DNA of 64,000 nucleotides. Origin: Leptolyngbyaceae cyanobacterium clean351 (GTDB taxonomy: Bacteria; Cyanobacteriota; Cyanobacteriia; DAIDHW01). The stretch lies in contig DAIDHW010000001.1 of assembly GCA_027451865.1 (NCBI GenBank), positions 841,530 through 905,529 of the forward strand. The letters run 5' to 3'. This document shows, piece after piece, positions 53,883-64,000 of this stretch (within the stretch, counting starts at the first letter, position 1; the number at the start of each line of letters is the position of its first letter). The notes under the pieces are model-generated. The model did no database searches, was not told where the DNA came from, and was given only the letters and a program-made list of their open reading frames with translations. The position numbers were made by a program, and so were the translations under genes.

Positions 53883-54477
53883 GGCCCCAATCAATCTGGG
53901 TCTCCAGGGCGCTCTGGGACCCACTGTTGTCTAGCAGCCAGTCTGCCCGAGCCATCTTCTCTCCCAGGGGCATCTGGCTTCGGATTCGCTGCTCGGCCTG
54001 AGGGGGTGATAGGTTGTCTCGACGACAGAGACGCCTGAGCTGCTGACAGGGGAGACAGTGCACTACCCAAGTTTCACTGACTAACTCTTCCATGTGTGCC
54101 TCGAAGAGGAGTGGTACCACCAAGACCAGGGTGGGATCGGGGAGATGGGTGATAGCTGTGGTCAGGGCAAAGCAGACCCAAGGGTGGACCTGCACCTCCA
54201 GCCACTGACGCTCCTCGGCGTTAGAGAAGATGATTTCTCCCAAGCGCCGCCGGTGGAGCGTGCCGTCCGTCTGGAGGATCTGGGAGCCGTAACGAGCAGT
54301 AATTTTTTCCAGGACCGGGGACCCAGGGGCCACGGCTTGACGGGCGTAGAGGTCGGCGTCCAATACGGGCAGGCGATGATGCGCCGCCAAGTACTTTGCT
54401 GCCTGGGACTTGCCCGTGGCGATCCCCCCGGTGAGACCAATTAGTCTGCGACCGCTCAGGTGGCCAGGTGAGACCAT
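53830..54477 (-). CDS. coaE: Dephospho-CoA kinase
   Basis: IGLTGGIATGKSQAAKYL...VLDADLYAR. Confidence 0.95.
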   Translation of the reverse strand: MVSPGHLSGRRLIGLTGGIATGKSQAAKYLAAHHRLPVLDADLYARQAVAPGSPVLEKITARYGSQILQTDGTLHRRRLGEIIFSNAEERQWLEVQVHPWVCFALTTAITHLPDPTLVLVVPLLFEAHMEELVSETWVVHCLPCQQLRRLCRRDNLSPPQAEQRIRSQMPLGEKMARADWLLDNSGSQSALETQIDWGLSQTSGRLLPLSMSGLL

Positions 54478-56987
54478 TGATGGATATCTAGGGCTAGCTC
54501 CTTTGCCAAGTCCAGAATCTGCACCCCGTGGGGGGAGTGCTCACCCTTAGTGTGCAGCTGGGCTAAGTAGTCGTAGTAGAGTTCCTGAGCTGGCTCTAGA
54601 CTTAGGTTCAGGTGCAGTTGCCGGCTAAAGTAGAGGAGCTGATGCAGATTGGTGGACTCCCGGACCCAATCGCCGTGGTTAAGCAGATGCTCAAGAGACT
54701 GGTGAACCAAAGCTGTCCAGGCTTTACACACCCGCGGTGTCCCCAGGTCGCAGCGCATTTGCAGGGCTTGGCTAACCAGATTGATCATGGGGTCCCAGGG
54801 GCCTAAACCTTTACCCGCCGCCACTTGTTCCTGCAGACTGGCCAAGACTGCCAAAAGTTGTTGTGTAAGGGCAACTTCGGCGGCGGTTTGTAACTCCCTA
54901 GGCACTGGCAGATTTTCCCGGTGGAAGGCCATCAACAGTCCATAGTTGTCCCGGTAGGCCTGTTTATATAGTTCTGCCAGGCGGTCGAGGGTGGCTTGGC
55001 TAAGCTGCTCCATAATCCGTCCCCGCTCCTCCCCGAGGAGGTTTTGCAGGCCGTAGACTTGGGGTACTGCCGCAAACCAACTGTTCATCAAGCCTACGGT
55101 ATGGGCTACCCGGGCTGACACCAGGGAAGAAAATAAACTCTCCTTAAGTCGGCCGTAGGCTCGCCGGCCGGCAAAGGGTTGAATACAGCAGTGGCAATCC
55201 CAGCCCCCCAGGTGTAAAACCGCAAAGACTAGATGCTGGGACTCCTGGGTAACCTGGGATGTGATCCTCACCTGACCAATAGCTAAGGAGAGATTGCCCA
55301 GGTGTTGCACCTGATGGTCTAGCCGATGGGCTAGGTAGCAGTAAACCGGCTGTTCGCTGGGGTAGTCGTTGAATAGTGTGCTGATGGCGTAGTGGGCGGC
55401 TATTTCCTCCAGGCTCACGGGGGTGGGTAGGACCAGTTGGCGGTATACCTCAGCCCCATTACCAAACTGCTCTACATTGGAGGGGGCTAGAGCCAGGCGG
55501 CGGATGAAGGCATCCTCTAACTGTACCCCAGCCACGTCACCTGCTAGCTCCAAGGCCCGGGCCGCGTAGCGGAGAATCTGCACCCCCTCCGGGCGGGAGA
55601 GCTCTTCAAAAAACCAGCCGCAGCTGGTGTACATCAACAGGGCATGGCGCTGCATCTCTAGGAGGCGCAGGGCATCTACCTGTTCGCTGGGGGTGAGGGG
55701 ATGGTGTTGATGATTAAACAGAAACTGCTCTACCACCGGCCCGGACCGGTTGAGGATTACCTGAATGTATTCATCCCGGGCTGCCCAGGGGTCCCGCAGC
55801 AGTACCCCTCCCTCCTGGTCAAACACTTTAATCAGACGGTCTCTCAGCCAGTCGAGGGCTTGACGTAGGGGCCGGCGCCACTTCTGCTGCCACAGGCTAC
55901 CCTCGCCCCCACAACCACAGTCTTCCTGCCAGCGGCCCACCCCGTGGGCACAACTCCAGGCGGTGACCGGCTTGATCTGCACTTCCCACTCCGGGGGATA
56001 CAGGCTGAGGTAGTGGGCAAAGTTAGTCACTTGCCAGTTATGGCGGGGAAACTCCTCCACAAAGGCGTAGGCCAGGCACTTTTCCGCCCCCTTCTTGTGG
56101 TGACCAAAGGTTTCGCCGTCCGTGGCCACAGAAAGCAGTTGAGCTAGGCGGTGGTCTCCCTGGATTGCCTGACCCAACCTGCCCACCAGGTATTGAGAAG
56201 ACTGCAGAAGATTACTAAACCCCATGTCCCTAGAGATGGGCCCGTCGTAGAAGAAAATGTCTAGATAACGACGGTGGGGACTAGATTCTGGATCGATGAA
56301 ACAGCGGTAGGGGCGGGTAGGGTCAATTTGGCCACCCCCTACTTGTTGCCAGTCTGGCTGGGAGTGACTGCTAGTGGGGAGGGGACGACAACCTTGAGCC
56401 TGGGAAGGGGCTAGGACCAAAAATTTCATTCCTTCAGTCACCAAGTCCACAAGGGTCGGATAGTCCACCGCCGTTTCGGCTAACCACATCCCTTCCGGAG
56501 CGCGGCCAAACCGGTGTTGGAAGTCGGCTTTGCCCCAACGAATCTGGGTCAGTCGGTCCCGCTGATTAGCTAGGGGCATGATGATGTGGTTGTAGACCTG
56601 GGCAATAGCGTTGCCGTGTCCTCCGAGACGTCTACTGCTATTCCGGTCTGCTTCTACGATGCGGCCGTAGGTTTGGGGGTCGTAGCGCTCCAACCAACTC
56701 ATCAAGGTGGGGCCAATGTTGAAACTAAGATACTCAAAGTTGTTGACTACTCGCAGGACCTCCCCTTTGGAGTTAAGAATCCGGGCAAAGGCATTGGGAC
56801 GGTAGCATTCTTGATCAATGCGCTCGTTCCAGTCGTGGGCCGGCGCCGCCCCAGGTTGGTTTTCGATCACATCCAGGTAGGGATTCTCCCGGGGGGGCTG
56901 GTAAAAGTGACCGTGAATGGTGATGTATATTTGAGGAGTTTGGGGCTGGATTGGCGATTCTAACCCACCTTCAGCGAGAAGATTCAT
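54456..56987 (-). CDS. Glycoside hydrolase family 57-like protein (DUF3536)
   Basis: YITIHGHFYQPPRENPYLDVIENQPGAAPAHDWNERIDQECYRPNAFARI; ATG at 56987 preferred over the ORF start at 57080. Confidence 0.92.
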   Translation of the reverse strand: MNLLAEGGLESPIQPQTPQIYITIHGHFYQPPRENPYLDVIENQPGAAPAHDWNERIDQECYRPNAFARILNSKGEVLRVVNNFEYLSFNIGPTLMSWLERYDPQTYGRIVEADRNSSRRLGGHGNAIAQVYNHIIMPLANQRDRLTQIRWGKADFQHRFGRAPEGMWLAETAVDYPTLVDLVTEGMKFLVLAPSQAQGCRPLPTSSHSQPDWQQVGGGQIDPTRPYRCFIDPESSPHRRYLDIFFYDGPISRDMGFSNLLQSSQYLVGRLGQAIQGDHRLAQLLSVATDGETFGHHKKGAEKCLAYAFVEEFPRHNWQVTNFAHYLSLYPPEWEVQIKPVTAWSCAHGVGRWQEDCGCGGEGSLWQQKWRRPLRQALDWLRDRLIKVFDQEGGVLLRDPWAARDEYIQVILNRSGPVVEQFLFNHQHHPLTPSEQVDALRLLEMQRHALLMYTSCGWFFEELSRPEGVQILRYAARALELAGDVAGVQLEDAFIRRLALAPSNVEQFGNGAEVYRQLVLPTPVSLEEIAAHYAISTLFNDYPSEQPVYCYLAHRLDHQVQHLGNLSLAIGQVRITSQVTQESQHLVFAVLHLGGWDCHCCIQPFAGRRAYGRLKESLFSSLVSARVAHTVGLMNSWFAAVPQVYGLQNLLGEERGRIMEQLSQATLDRLAELYKQAYRDNYGLLMAFHRENLPVPRELQTAAEVALTQQLLAVLASLQEQVAAGKGLGPWDPMINLVSQALQMRCDLGTPRVCKAWTALVHQSLEHLLNHGDWVRESTNLHQLLYFSRQLHLNLSLEPAQELYYDYLAQLHTKGEHSPHGVQILDLAKELALDIHQWSHLAT

Positions 56988-57003
56988 AGGAACCAGATTA
57001 TGT

Positions 57004-57603
57004 CTAGGGCGAACACCCGGGAATTTTATCAAGCACAAAAATACTGCCTTCACTACCCCGACCAATCCGTAGGTCGTCATCTAGGTAGGTAGTGTCGAGC
57101 CAGCCCTGTTGGCCGCGTCCCTCGAGGGAGATGTCTAAGGGCAAAAAAGACCGACCGGACCGGACGAGGGAGATAAATTGTTCCGGATCGCGATAACCCA
57201 GCCACCGCTGCAGTCCAATAATCGAGCGCTGAAAGTTCACCTGCACTCGCCGCTCGGACAGAACTGTGAAGGTAGCCACAACGCTGGCTAGGGCTTCTCC
57301 GTAGGGCGGTCCAAATAATTCAGCCACGTTGAAAATCTGCGCGTTAGTGGGGTCGACACACTGGTAGACTCGGCCCAGTTGATAGAAGGGAATTTGGGCT
57401 AGGCCTAGGATTCCCCGACTAGTGGTATACAGCAGCCGCCAGGTCCCGGCCAACTGCTGGGGAGAGGCGGTAGGTTGGGGGGTCGGGTTGTAGTCTTCCA
57501 GTTGGGCAATCGCAGCCAGAATCGCCTGTTTTTCAACTGGATTGGCTAAGAGACCGCGATTCTTGCCCGCCATGACTCGAAATAGTGCTGCTTTAGCTTC
57601 CAT
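57004..57603 (-). CDS. PAP/fibrillin family protein
   Basis: LAGTWRLLYTTSRGILGL and C-terminal TTYLDDDLRIGRGSEGSIFVL; ATG at 57603 preferred. Confidence 0.9.
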   Translation of the reverse strand: MEAKAALFRVMAGKNRGLLANPVEKQAILAAIAQLEDYNPTPQPTASPQQLAGTWRLLYTTSRGILGLAQIPFYQLGRVYQCVDPTNAQIFNVAELFGPPYGEALASVVATFTVLSERRVQVNFQRSIIGLQRWLGYRDPEQFISLVRSGRSFLPLDISLEGRGQQGWLDTTYLDDDLRIGRGSEGSIFVLDKIPGCSP

Positions 57604-57789
57604 AGTCCTGCAGGGTCTGCGGTGGCTGATTTGTAGTTGGCGGCAACTGTCCCGACTAAGATCTGGGGATGATGACTCTCCAGCCTGCCCTAGGTTTGTG
57701 CTCAAGCCAGGTAGGGGACGCACTCCTACCATAACAGGTTACGTAGGCACCCATCGGCCCAGAAGAACTAAGCGGGTTAAGTTCTAGGT

Positions 57790-58503
57790 CTAGCCGAGGT
57801 CTTCGGTTTGTCCCGGACCGACATTGATTAGTACCTCGGCTTGACAAACCATATGCCCAGGAGTGATGTGCAACCGATGCAACTTCACCTCTGGCCCTAG
57901 ATCCAGGCGATGCCCGGCCAATTGTTCGAGGGGTTCAGGGGAGCCTTGGTGAGGTAGCCAGACTGGCTCGATAAACACTAGTGTGTGGGGGTCAGCCAGG
58001 TTGAGGCCCGTGCGCAGGGTCCCAGCTTGGTTTACACCCAAGGTGATCTGTTCTACTCCCAAAATGATCCAGGGAGATACCAGGTCCACAGAATTGCCTG
58101 GCCAGAACCAATTCCAGAATTCTTCTAGGGGACAACGGGCTAAGGAGGCATTTAAGTCGGCTTCCCCAAGGCACACTTCCCCCCCTACCCAGACCGGTTG
58201 GCACAAGCGCCAGGGTTTGCCCTGGAGGACTTGGGGCAAATTAAACATCACTCCTTTAGCTTCTAGTTCAACTTGGGTAAGGTGGATACCCTCGTAGACC
58301 ACCTGGCGTCCCCTCAGAGACAAGCGGGGGATCTCCCCCCGCAGCAACTGCCGGTTAGAGGAATGAATTTCCAGGTGCAATCCTTCCACCCGGCTCAACT
58401 GGGTTCTTAACCAGACGGAGAGGGCAGGGGAAATGATCTGGGCAAGCCATTGGCGGGTGGAGGGCAGGGCGGGGGTCAAGGGGTGGGAAGATAAATTTCT
58501 CAT
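57790..58503 (-). CDS. DUF2993 family protein
   Basis: Coding-like ORF with LHLEIHSSNRQLLRGEIPRLSLRGRQVVYEGIHLTQVELEAKGV. Confidence 0.8.
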   Translation of the reverse strand: MRNLSSHPLTPALPSTRQWLAQIISPALSVWLRTQLSRVEGLHLEIHSSNRQLLRGEIPRLSLRGRQVVYEGIHLTQVELEAKGVMFNLPQVLQGKPWRLCQPVWVGGEVCLGEADLNASLARCPLEEFWNWFWPGNSVDLVSPWIILGVEQITLGVNQAGTLRTGLNLADPHTLVFIEPVWLPHQGSPEPLEQLAGHRLDLGPEVKLHRLHITPGHMVCQAEVLINVGPGQTEDLG

Positions 58504-58788
58504 TATTTTAACCCTGGTGCGGAACCACTGACGATCCCCATGCCGGGATTAATTGTCATGATTTAATGACATAGTAACCTCTCTTCAGGCCCCAAATGCG
58601 TCGATCTACTGAAAAAGCCCCCCGCTCACCCTTGATCCCCGGCCAAACATGGGCCATATTGGGGGGAGGAAATGGCTTTCTATGAAGATATGTTTCTTTG
58701 GAAACCAACCCAGTGGCAAAGAGTATGGGCAGAACGGTACCCAACTGCCTGTCGCAGGTGCCCAGACTAAACCGGAGGTCCTCAACCC

Positions 58789-60006
58789 ATGGCAAAAGAA
58801 CGCCCGCCCCTCGAAGAAATGACCCTGAGACAACTGCGCCGCGTTGCCAGCCAGAAAAACGTACCCCGCTATAGTCGGATGCGAAAATCTGAACTACTGG
58901 CAGCGATTCAAGAAAAGGAACCTGTTCAAAGTTCAACCGAAACACAAACCGTACTGGAGGGAGCAGTGAAGGAAACAAAGTTTGATCTCGGCCAAGAAGA
59001 CCGCAGCGGGGGCCCGCTGGCCACCGTGGATGATGGTCTAAGCGATCTACCCCAGGGCTATGGGGAAAGCCGCATCGTCCTGCTGCCCCGGGACCCCCAA
59101 TGGGCCTATGCCTACTGGGATGTACCAAACGAGCATCGCCAAGAGCTACGGCAGCAGGGGGGCCAACAGCTGGCCCTGCGGGTTTACGACACGACTGGGA
59201 TCGACCTAAACTCCCGCAAAGCCCACAACGTCCAGGAGTATCTGTGTGACGAACTAGCCCGGGAGTGGTACCTGCCAATCCCCGTTAGCGACCGGGAATA
59301 CGTAATTGACATTGGCTACCGTTGCCCCGATGGGCGTTGGTTGGTCTTAGCCCGGTCTGCCCCGGTCACCATCCCCCCTGCCTACCCCTCCGATTGGGTA
59401 GATGACCAATTTATCACCATCGACTGGGAAGAATCCCTAGTGGGCAAAACCTTCCTGGAGCTTACCCCTCCCACCGCCGCGGCAGCGAGCACAGAAGACC
59501 CAGATGTCATCTACCAAGAAATGTTCGCCCTGGCCCAAGGAGTAGAAGCTCAGCGGGTAGCTGGTTCCCTCTACGGCTCCATGCAGCAGTCAGGCGCCCC
59601 GAGCTCCTTCTCAATGATGGCCAGTCAAGTCCTTAGTTCCTACGTGTTCCCCTCTGGAGTGGGATTGTGGGCCCTGCCGACTTTGTCCGGGGCTAGCATG
59701 TCCGGAGTGGGTATGGGAGTACGCCCCCAACCGCGTAAGTTCTGGCTTGTAGCTGATGCCGAGTTGATCGTCTACGGGGCTACAGAGCCAGACGCTACGG
59801 TGACTGTAGCTGGCCAGCCTATCACCCTCAACAGTGATGGCACCTTCCGCTTCCATGTCGCCTTCCCGGATGGGGAGTTAGACTATCCGATCATGGCGGT
59901 AGCTGTAGATGGTGAGCAGACTCGCTCAATTCATATGCACTTTGAGCGGCAAACTCCGGCTCGGCACACCAACACCAAGGAAGAAGCGGTCCTCGAGTGG
60001 CCTTAA
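58789..60006 (+). CDS. DUF4912 domain protein with N-terminal Rho_N/SAP-like helix pair
   Basis: MTLRQLRRVASQKNVPRYSRMRKSELLAAI; RIVLLPRDPQWAYAYWDVPNEHRQELRQQGG. Confidence 0.88.
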   Translation: MAKERPPLEEMTLRQLRRVASQKNVPRYSRMRKSELLAAIQEKEPVQSSTETQTVLEGAVKETKFDLGQEDRSGGPLATVDDGLSDLPQGYGESRIVLLPRDPQWAYAYWDVPNEHRQELRQQGGQQLALRVYDTTGIDLNSRKAHNVQEYLCDELAREWYLPIPVSDREYVIDIGYRCPDGRWLVLARSAPVTIPPAYPSDWVDDQFITIDWEESLVGKTFLELTPPTAAAASTEDPDVIYQEMFALAQGVEAQRVAGSLYGSMQQSGAPSSFSMMASQVLSSYVFPSGVGLWALPTLSGASMSGVGMGVRPQPRKFWLVADAELIVYGATEPDATVTVAGQPITLNSDGTFRFHVAFPDGELDYPIMAVAVDGEQTRSIHMHFERQTPARHTNTKEEAVLEWP

Positions 60007-60058
60007 ACCCCGGCTGGGCACACCAACGCCAAGGAAGAAGCGGTCCTCGAGTGCTTCT
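59951..60058 (+). repeat. Tandem direct duplication, two units of about 54 bp, spanning the DUF4912 stop codon
   Basis: aaactccggctcggcacaccaacaccaaggaagaagcggtcctcgagtgg / aaaccccggctgggcacaccaacgccaaggaagaagcggtcctcgagtgc. Confidence 0.93.
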
Positions 60059-60131
60059 GATGGATCAATTCCGGGGAGGCATCTGCTGGTAAACTCTAAT
60101 CTAGAATTACAGAGTGACCAGCAGGTGCCGC

Positions 60132-60839
60132 ATGAACACAGCCCCTTCTCGCAAGCCCGTTGTCGTTGCCCCTTCGATTCTGTCAGCTGACTTTGGCCGT
60201 CTAGGGGAAGAAATTCGAGCCGTGGATGTGGCCGGGGCTGACTGGATTCATGTGGATGTGATGGACGGGCGGTTTGTCCCCAATATTACCATCGGTCCCC
60301 TGGTAGTGGAGGCGGTCCGGCCCCACACCACCAAGCCTCTGGACGTACACTTGATGATCGTGGAACCGGAGAAGTACGTGGCTGACTTTGCCCGGGCTGG
60401 GGCTGACCACATCACCGTCCATGCAGAGCACAACGCCTCCCCTCACCTGCACCGCACCCTGGGTCAAATTAAGGAGCTGGGCAAGGTGGCGGGGGTAGTC
60501 CTCAACCCTGGTTCTCCCCTAGAGCTAATCGAGTACGTTTTAGAACTGTGCGACCTAGTGTTGATCATGAGCGTCAACCCAGGCTTCGGCGGTCAGAGCT
60601 TTATCCCTGAGATGGTGCCTAAGATCCGCCGCCTCCGGCAGATGTGTGACGAACGGGGGCTAGACCCCTGGATCGAGGTGGATGGGGGCTTAAAGGGCAG
60701 TAACGCTTGGCAGGTGATCGAGGCGGGAGCTAACGCGATTGTTGCCGGCTCAGCGGTTTTCAAGGCTCCCGACTACCGAGCAGCCATTGCGGGAGTGCGT
60801 AATTCCCAAAGACCCGTTTTAACCACTGCTAATTCCTAG
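60132..60839 (+). CDS. rpe: Ribulose-phosphate 3-epimerase
   Basis: [51 protein letters not shown] at 60132 preferred. Confidence 0.97.
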   Translation: MNTAPSRKPVVVAPSILSADFGRLGEEIRAVDVAGADWIHVDVMDGRFVPNITIGPLVVEAVRPHTTKPLDVHLMIVEPEKYVADFARAGADHITVHAEHNASPHLHRTLGQIKELGKVAGVVLNPGSPLELIEYVLELCDLVLIMSVNPGFGGQSFIPEMVPKIRRLRQMCDERGLDPWIEVDGGLKGSNAWQVIEAGANAIVAGSAVFKAPDYRAAIAGVRNSQRPVLTTANS

Positions 60840-60914
60840 AATCACTAGGGAGGAGGGGCTAGGCTGGGGCTCATGGTAAGATGCAGTTAGTGAACCTACA
60901 GCATTTGTCCCACC

Positions 60915-62210
60915 ATGCCTAGCCCCCTTGACACCACTAAGTCAGCTGCGGTCTTTGCTGCCGCCCAAAACCTCATGCCAGGGGGTGTCAGTTCGCCGGT
61001 GCGGGCATTCAAGTCCGTCGGGGGGGCGCCGGTGGTGTTTGACCGTGTTCAAGGGGCCTACGCCTGGGACATAGACGGCAATCAGTACGTTGACTACGTG
61101 GGTAGCTGGGGGCCGGCCATCTGTGGCCATGCCCACCCCCAGGTGATCGCCGTCCTGAGCACCGCCTTGGCTAAGGGCACCAGTTTTGGTGCTCCTTCGG
61201 TACTCGAGAATACCTTAGCGGAAATGGTGATCGAGGCAGTGCCGAGCGTTGAGATGGTACGTTTTGTAAACTCCGGCACAGAAGCTTGCATGTCTGTACT
61301 GCGGCTGATGCGGGCTTTCACTGGTCGCGAGAAGATCATCAAGTTCTCGGGCTGCTACCACGGTCACGCAGACATGTTCCTAGTCCAAGCTGGCTCAGGA
61401 GTAGCCACCCTTGGCCTGCCGGATTCCCCGGGGGTGCCCAAGTCCACCACCATCCAGACCCTGACCGCCCCCTTTAATAACCTGGAGGCAGTGGCGGCCC
61501 TGTTTGACCAGTATCCCGACCAGATCGCTGGCGTTATTCTGGAGCCCGTGGTGGGTAACGCCGGGTTTATTGTCCCTGACCAAGAGTTTCTCTCCGGGTT
61601 ACGACAGCTGACTAAGGTCCAAGGGGCGCTGCTAGTGTTCGACGAGGTGATGACCGGTTTTCGGATTGCCTACGGCGGCGCCCAGGCTAAATTTGGTGTT
61701 ACTCCAGACCTGACTACCCTAGGCAAGGTGATTGGGGGGGGGTTGCCTGTGGGAGCTTACGGAGGCCGGCGCGAGATTATGGAGTGGGTGGCCCCAGCCG
61801 GGCCCGTGTACCAAGCTGGCACCCTCTCCGGTAACCCCCTAGCCATGACGGCAGGGATCGCCACCCTCGAAATACTCCGCCAGCCCGGGACCTATGAGTA
61901 CCTAGAAACTATCACTCAGAGCCTGATCCAGGGTTTGTTGACCCTAGCCGAGCACCACGGCCATGCCCTTTGGGGAGGGAGCATTAGCGGCATGTTTGGC
62001 TTTTTCTTTCAACCGGGGCCAGTGCACAGCTACGAGGAGGCTAAGCACTCTGATCTAGACAAGTTTCGCCGGTTCCACCGGGGGATGCTAGAGGCAGGGG
62101 TGTACCTCGCTCCCTCACAGTTTGAGGCGGGTTTTACCTCCCTGGCCCATACCCAAGCAGACGTACAGCAGACCCTGGCCGCCGCCGACCAGGTACTAGC
62201 TAACCTTTAG
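60915..62210 (+). CDS. hemL: Glutamate-1-semialdehyde 2,1-aminomutase
   Basis: [45 protein letters not shown]. Confidence 0.98.
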   Translation: MPSPLDTTKSAAVFAAAQNLMPGGVSSPVRAFKSVGGAPVVFDRVQGAYAWDIDGNQYVDYVGSWGPAICGHAHPQVIAVLSTALAKGTSFGAPSVLENTLAEMVIEAVPSVEMVRFVNSGTEACMSVLRLMRAFTGREKIIKFSGCYHGHADMFLVQAGSGVATLGLPDSPGVPKSTTIQTLTAPFNNLEAVAALFDQYPDQIAGVILEPVVGNAGFIVPDQEFLSGLRQLTKVQGALLVFDEVMTGFRIAYGGAQAKFGVTPDLTTLGKVIGGGLPVGAYGGRREIMEWVAPAGPVYQAGTLSGNPLAMTAGIATLEILRQPGTYEYLETITQSLIQGLLTLAEHHGHALWGGSISGMFGFFFQPGPVHSYEEAKHSDLDKFRRFHRGMLEAGVYLAPSQFEAGFTSLAHTQADVQQTLAAADQVLANL

Positions 62211-63085
62211 AGACTAGCCAGGCGTTCCAGCAGGCGCAGGGCCAGGATCGAATTCCCCGCCGGGTCCAGAGGGGGGCTATAAATGCCGACCACCCCTTGC
62301 CCAGGTACGAGGGCCAAGAGGGCCCCGCTCACCCCAGATTTGAGGGGTAGGCCTAGGCGTCCCCCCCAGGTAGCTGAAGCTTGGTAGAGCCCACAGCTAA
62401 TCATCAGGTCCACCACAATCTGAGCGTTGGCGACTGTAGCCGGGGGGGGTTGGACTAAAAGCATCCCCAGACGTGCCAGGTCAGCAGCGTTGCCGCTGAG
62501 GCAGCAAACCCAAAAGTACACCTGCAGCATTTGCTCTGGGTCAAATCCCTTAACTTTAGCTAAGTACTGGGCTAAAGCTTGATTGTGGTGATTATCCCCC
62601 TGCTGTACCGCCTTCAGCAGGTCTTGGTCTAGAGCCAGGTGAATGTTTGCCCTTTGATTAAGCCAGGTTTGAAATTGGCTGGTTTCCCCCCCTAATAGGG
62701 CAGCCATGACTAGGGCACCACTGTTGATCATGGGGTTGCGCGGCCAGCCCTGGTCAACCAATAGTTGTTCAAGGGAATTGAAGGGGTAGGCCGAGGGTTC
62801 CCGACCGACCTGGTCAAATACTACTGCCGCGCCCCGGGTTTCTAGTAGATACAACAGCAAAAAAGGCTTGACCACGCTCATGAGGGCAAAGTGGTCGGCC
62901 CAGTCCCCAGCTCCCAGGGAGCCTCCCCGAATCCGCTCTACCCACACCCCAAAGCGGCGCTGGTTTACTGAAGCTAGGGGGGCTAAGTAGGTAGGAAGCT
63001 CACCGGAAACCTGGACTGCCTGAGTTTGCTGCACTAGGGAGGTCAACTGCTGTTGGCTCAGTCGCTCAAGACACCATTGGATCAT
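62207..63085 (-). CDS. Glutaminase (GlsA family, serine beta-lactamase-like fold)
   Basis: [13 protein letters not shown] (SxxK), [46 protein letters not shown] at 63085 overlaps upstream TGA. Confidence 0.85.
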   Translation of the reverse strand: MIQWCLERLSQQQLTSLVQQTQAVQVSGELPTYLAPLASVNQRRFGVWVERIRGGSLGAGDWADHFALMSVVKPFLLLYLLETRGAAVVFDQVGREPSAYPFNSLEQLLVDQGWPRNPMINSGALVMAALLGGETSQFQTWLNQRANIHLALDQDLLKAVQQGDNHHNQALAQYLAKVKGFDPEQMLQVYFWVCCLSGNAADLARLGMLLVQPPPATVANAQIVVDLMISCGLYQASATWGGRLGLPLKSGVSGALLALVPGQGVVGIYSPPLDPAGNSILALRLLERLASL

Positions 63086-64000
63086 AGCCGAGCAATGATC
63101 AGCCGCTGCTGAATGTCGGGGAGGGGGTGGAGGGTACACTGGCCAAATCCAGCCTGGCTAAACATGTCTTGGTACTGGACAAAGGAGTAGGCATTCCCCT
63201 GGGGAGTCGTAGCCAACATCACTAGGCTGAAGGCAGCCGCCTCCGGGGGCGATACCCGGTCCTCATTGGGAATGATTTCCAGGGTCAGAACTCGTCCCTG
63301 GGGCCCCAAGCAGGTGCGCACCTTATTCAGAAAGTCTATACATTCGGCTGGGGTAAAGTGATGGAGAAAGTTCGTCACTAAAACCAAATCGTAGTTCTGA
63401 CCGAAGTCCACCTCGAAGGCACTCCCGGGCAACAGCTGATAGCGCTCTAGGAGTCCCTGGGACTGGGCATTCTCCTGAGCTACTGTTAATACCTGGGGCC
63501 AATCCACTGCTACCACTGTGGCCTGGGGGTAGCGACGGGCAAACTCCAGGCCGAACAGGCCATGGCTAGCAGCAATGTCCAGAATCTTCAGGGGCTGGTC
63601 TGGGACATAGGGAACCAGGTCGGCAATTGCCCGGGCCAGGGGAGCCATCACGGGCATCATTGCCCGGGCAAAGCGAATCCACACCGGGTGTTCCGGGGCT
63701 ACAGTACCCCCAGGACCTAGGGCCGTGGTCCCCTGCCGGACAGCAGTGGTCAAGTTACTAAAAGCTTCCAGGATCAGAGGACTGAGCAGAAATTCCCCCA
63801 CTCCCCCGAGGTACTCTGGACTGTCGGGGTCAAGGAATATAGCCGAGTCTTGAGTCAAAGCGTAGTCTTGGCCAGTTTTGGTTAAGAAACCAGCCACTAC
63901 GAGAAAGTCGCACAGAATACCCATACCCCGCTCACTGGTGCTGCAAATCTGGGCTAAGTCCGAGACCCGGGTAATCCCCCGGCCTAGGGCTCCAAACAGG
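63082..64000 (-). CDS. SAM-dependent methyltransferase, O-methyltransferase type with N-terminal dimerization/winged-helix domain, 5' partial
   Basis: Frame is open to the window edge: LFGALGRGITRVSDLAQICSTSERGMGILCDFLVVAGFLTKTG...LKILDIAASHGLFGLEFARRYPQATVVAVDWPQVL. Confidence 0.9.
   Translation of the reverse strand, partial: LFGALGRGITRVSDLAQICSTSERGMGILCDFLVVAGFLTKTGQDYALTQDSAIFLDPDSPEYLGGVGEFLLSPLILEAFSNLTTAVRQGTTALGPGGTVAPEHPVWIRFARAMMPVMAPLARAIADLVPYVPDQPLKILDIAASHGLFGLEFARRYPQATVVAVDWPQVLTVAQENAQSQGLLERYQLLPGSAFEVDFGQNYDLVLVTNFLHHFTPAECIDFLNKVRTCLGPQGRVLTLEIIPNEDRVSPPEAAAFSLVMLATTPQGNAYSFVQYQDMFSQAGFGQCTLHPLPDIQQRLIIARL

Noticed and set aside
56988-57080. N-terminal extension of the DUF3536 GH57 ORF
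   Set aside because: Runs into the PAP/fibrillin gene; ATG at 56987 gives the usual start before the YITIHGHFYQPPRE motif
58556-59278. 240 aa minus-strand ORF overlapping the DUF4912 gene
   Set aside because: Antisense to a well-supported CDS; Gly/Pro/Arg-rich composition is a mirror artefact of high-GC coding DNA
59909-60190. 93 aa ORF with repeated LGTPTPRKKRSSS
   Set aside because: Off-frame translation of the 54 bp tandem duplication at the end of DUF4912

Overview
This 64 kb window is a gene-dense cyanobacterial chromosome segment. The diagnostic genes are apcE, raf1, a carboxysome-type BMC shell gene, ycf46, ntrC-type NADPH-thioredoxin reductase, DUF3038/DUF4335, DUF2808, DUF3318 and DUF4912. 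GC is high by eye. I saw no transposase, integrase, prophage, CRISPR array, rRNA or recognisable tRNA. Most of the window is housekeeping: rpmH-rnpA-PH-yidC-DUF177-ycf46, rseP-nth-rpsN, cimA, pepA, fmt, pyrG, coaE, rpe, hemL. The least ordinary parts are: (1) an ECF sigma / small membrane protein / two Spy-like proteins / DUF1800 / DUF1501 run at 1339-6041; (2) a decayed tandem copy of a DUF2808 gene just upstream of rpmH; (3) an unlisted small RNA between trxA and guaB3 carrying the Yfr1 motif ACTCCTCACAC; (4) a candidate c-di-AMP (ydaO-like) leader with alternative pairings upstream of a LysM/M23 peptidase; (5) a 54 bp in-frame duplication just past the stop of the DUF4912 gene; (6) a BMC shell paralog with a non-canonical pore loop; (7) a receiver protein with a degenerate HisKA-like tail; (8) a methyltransferase translationally coupled to a divergent glutaminase. 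I found no clearly new defence or mobile system. Family names come from recognising protein motifs, not from any search.
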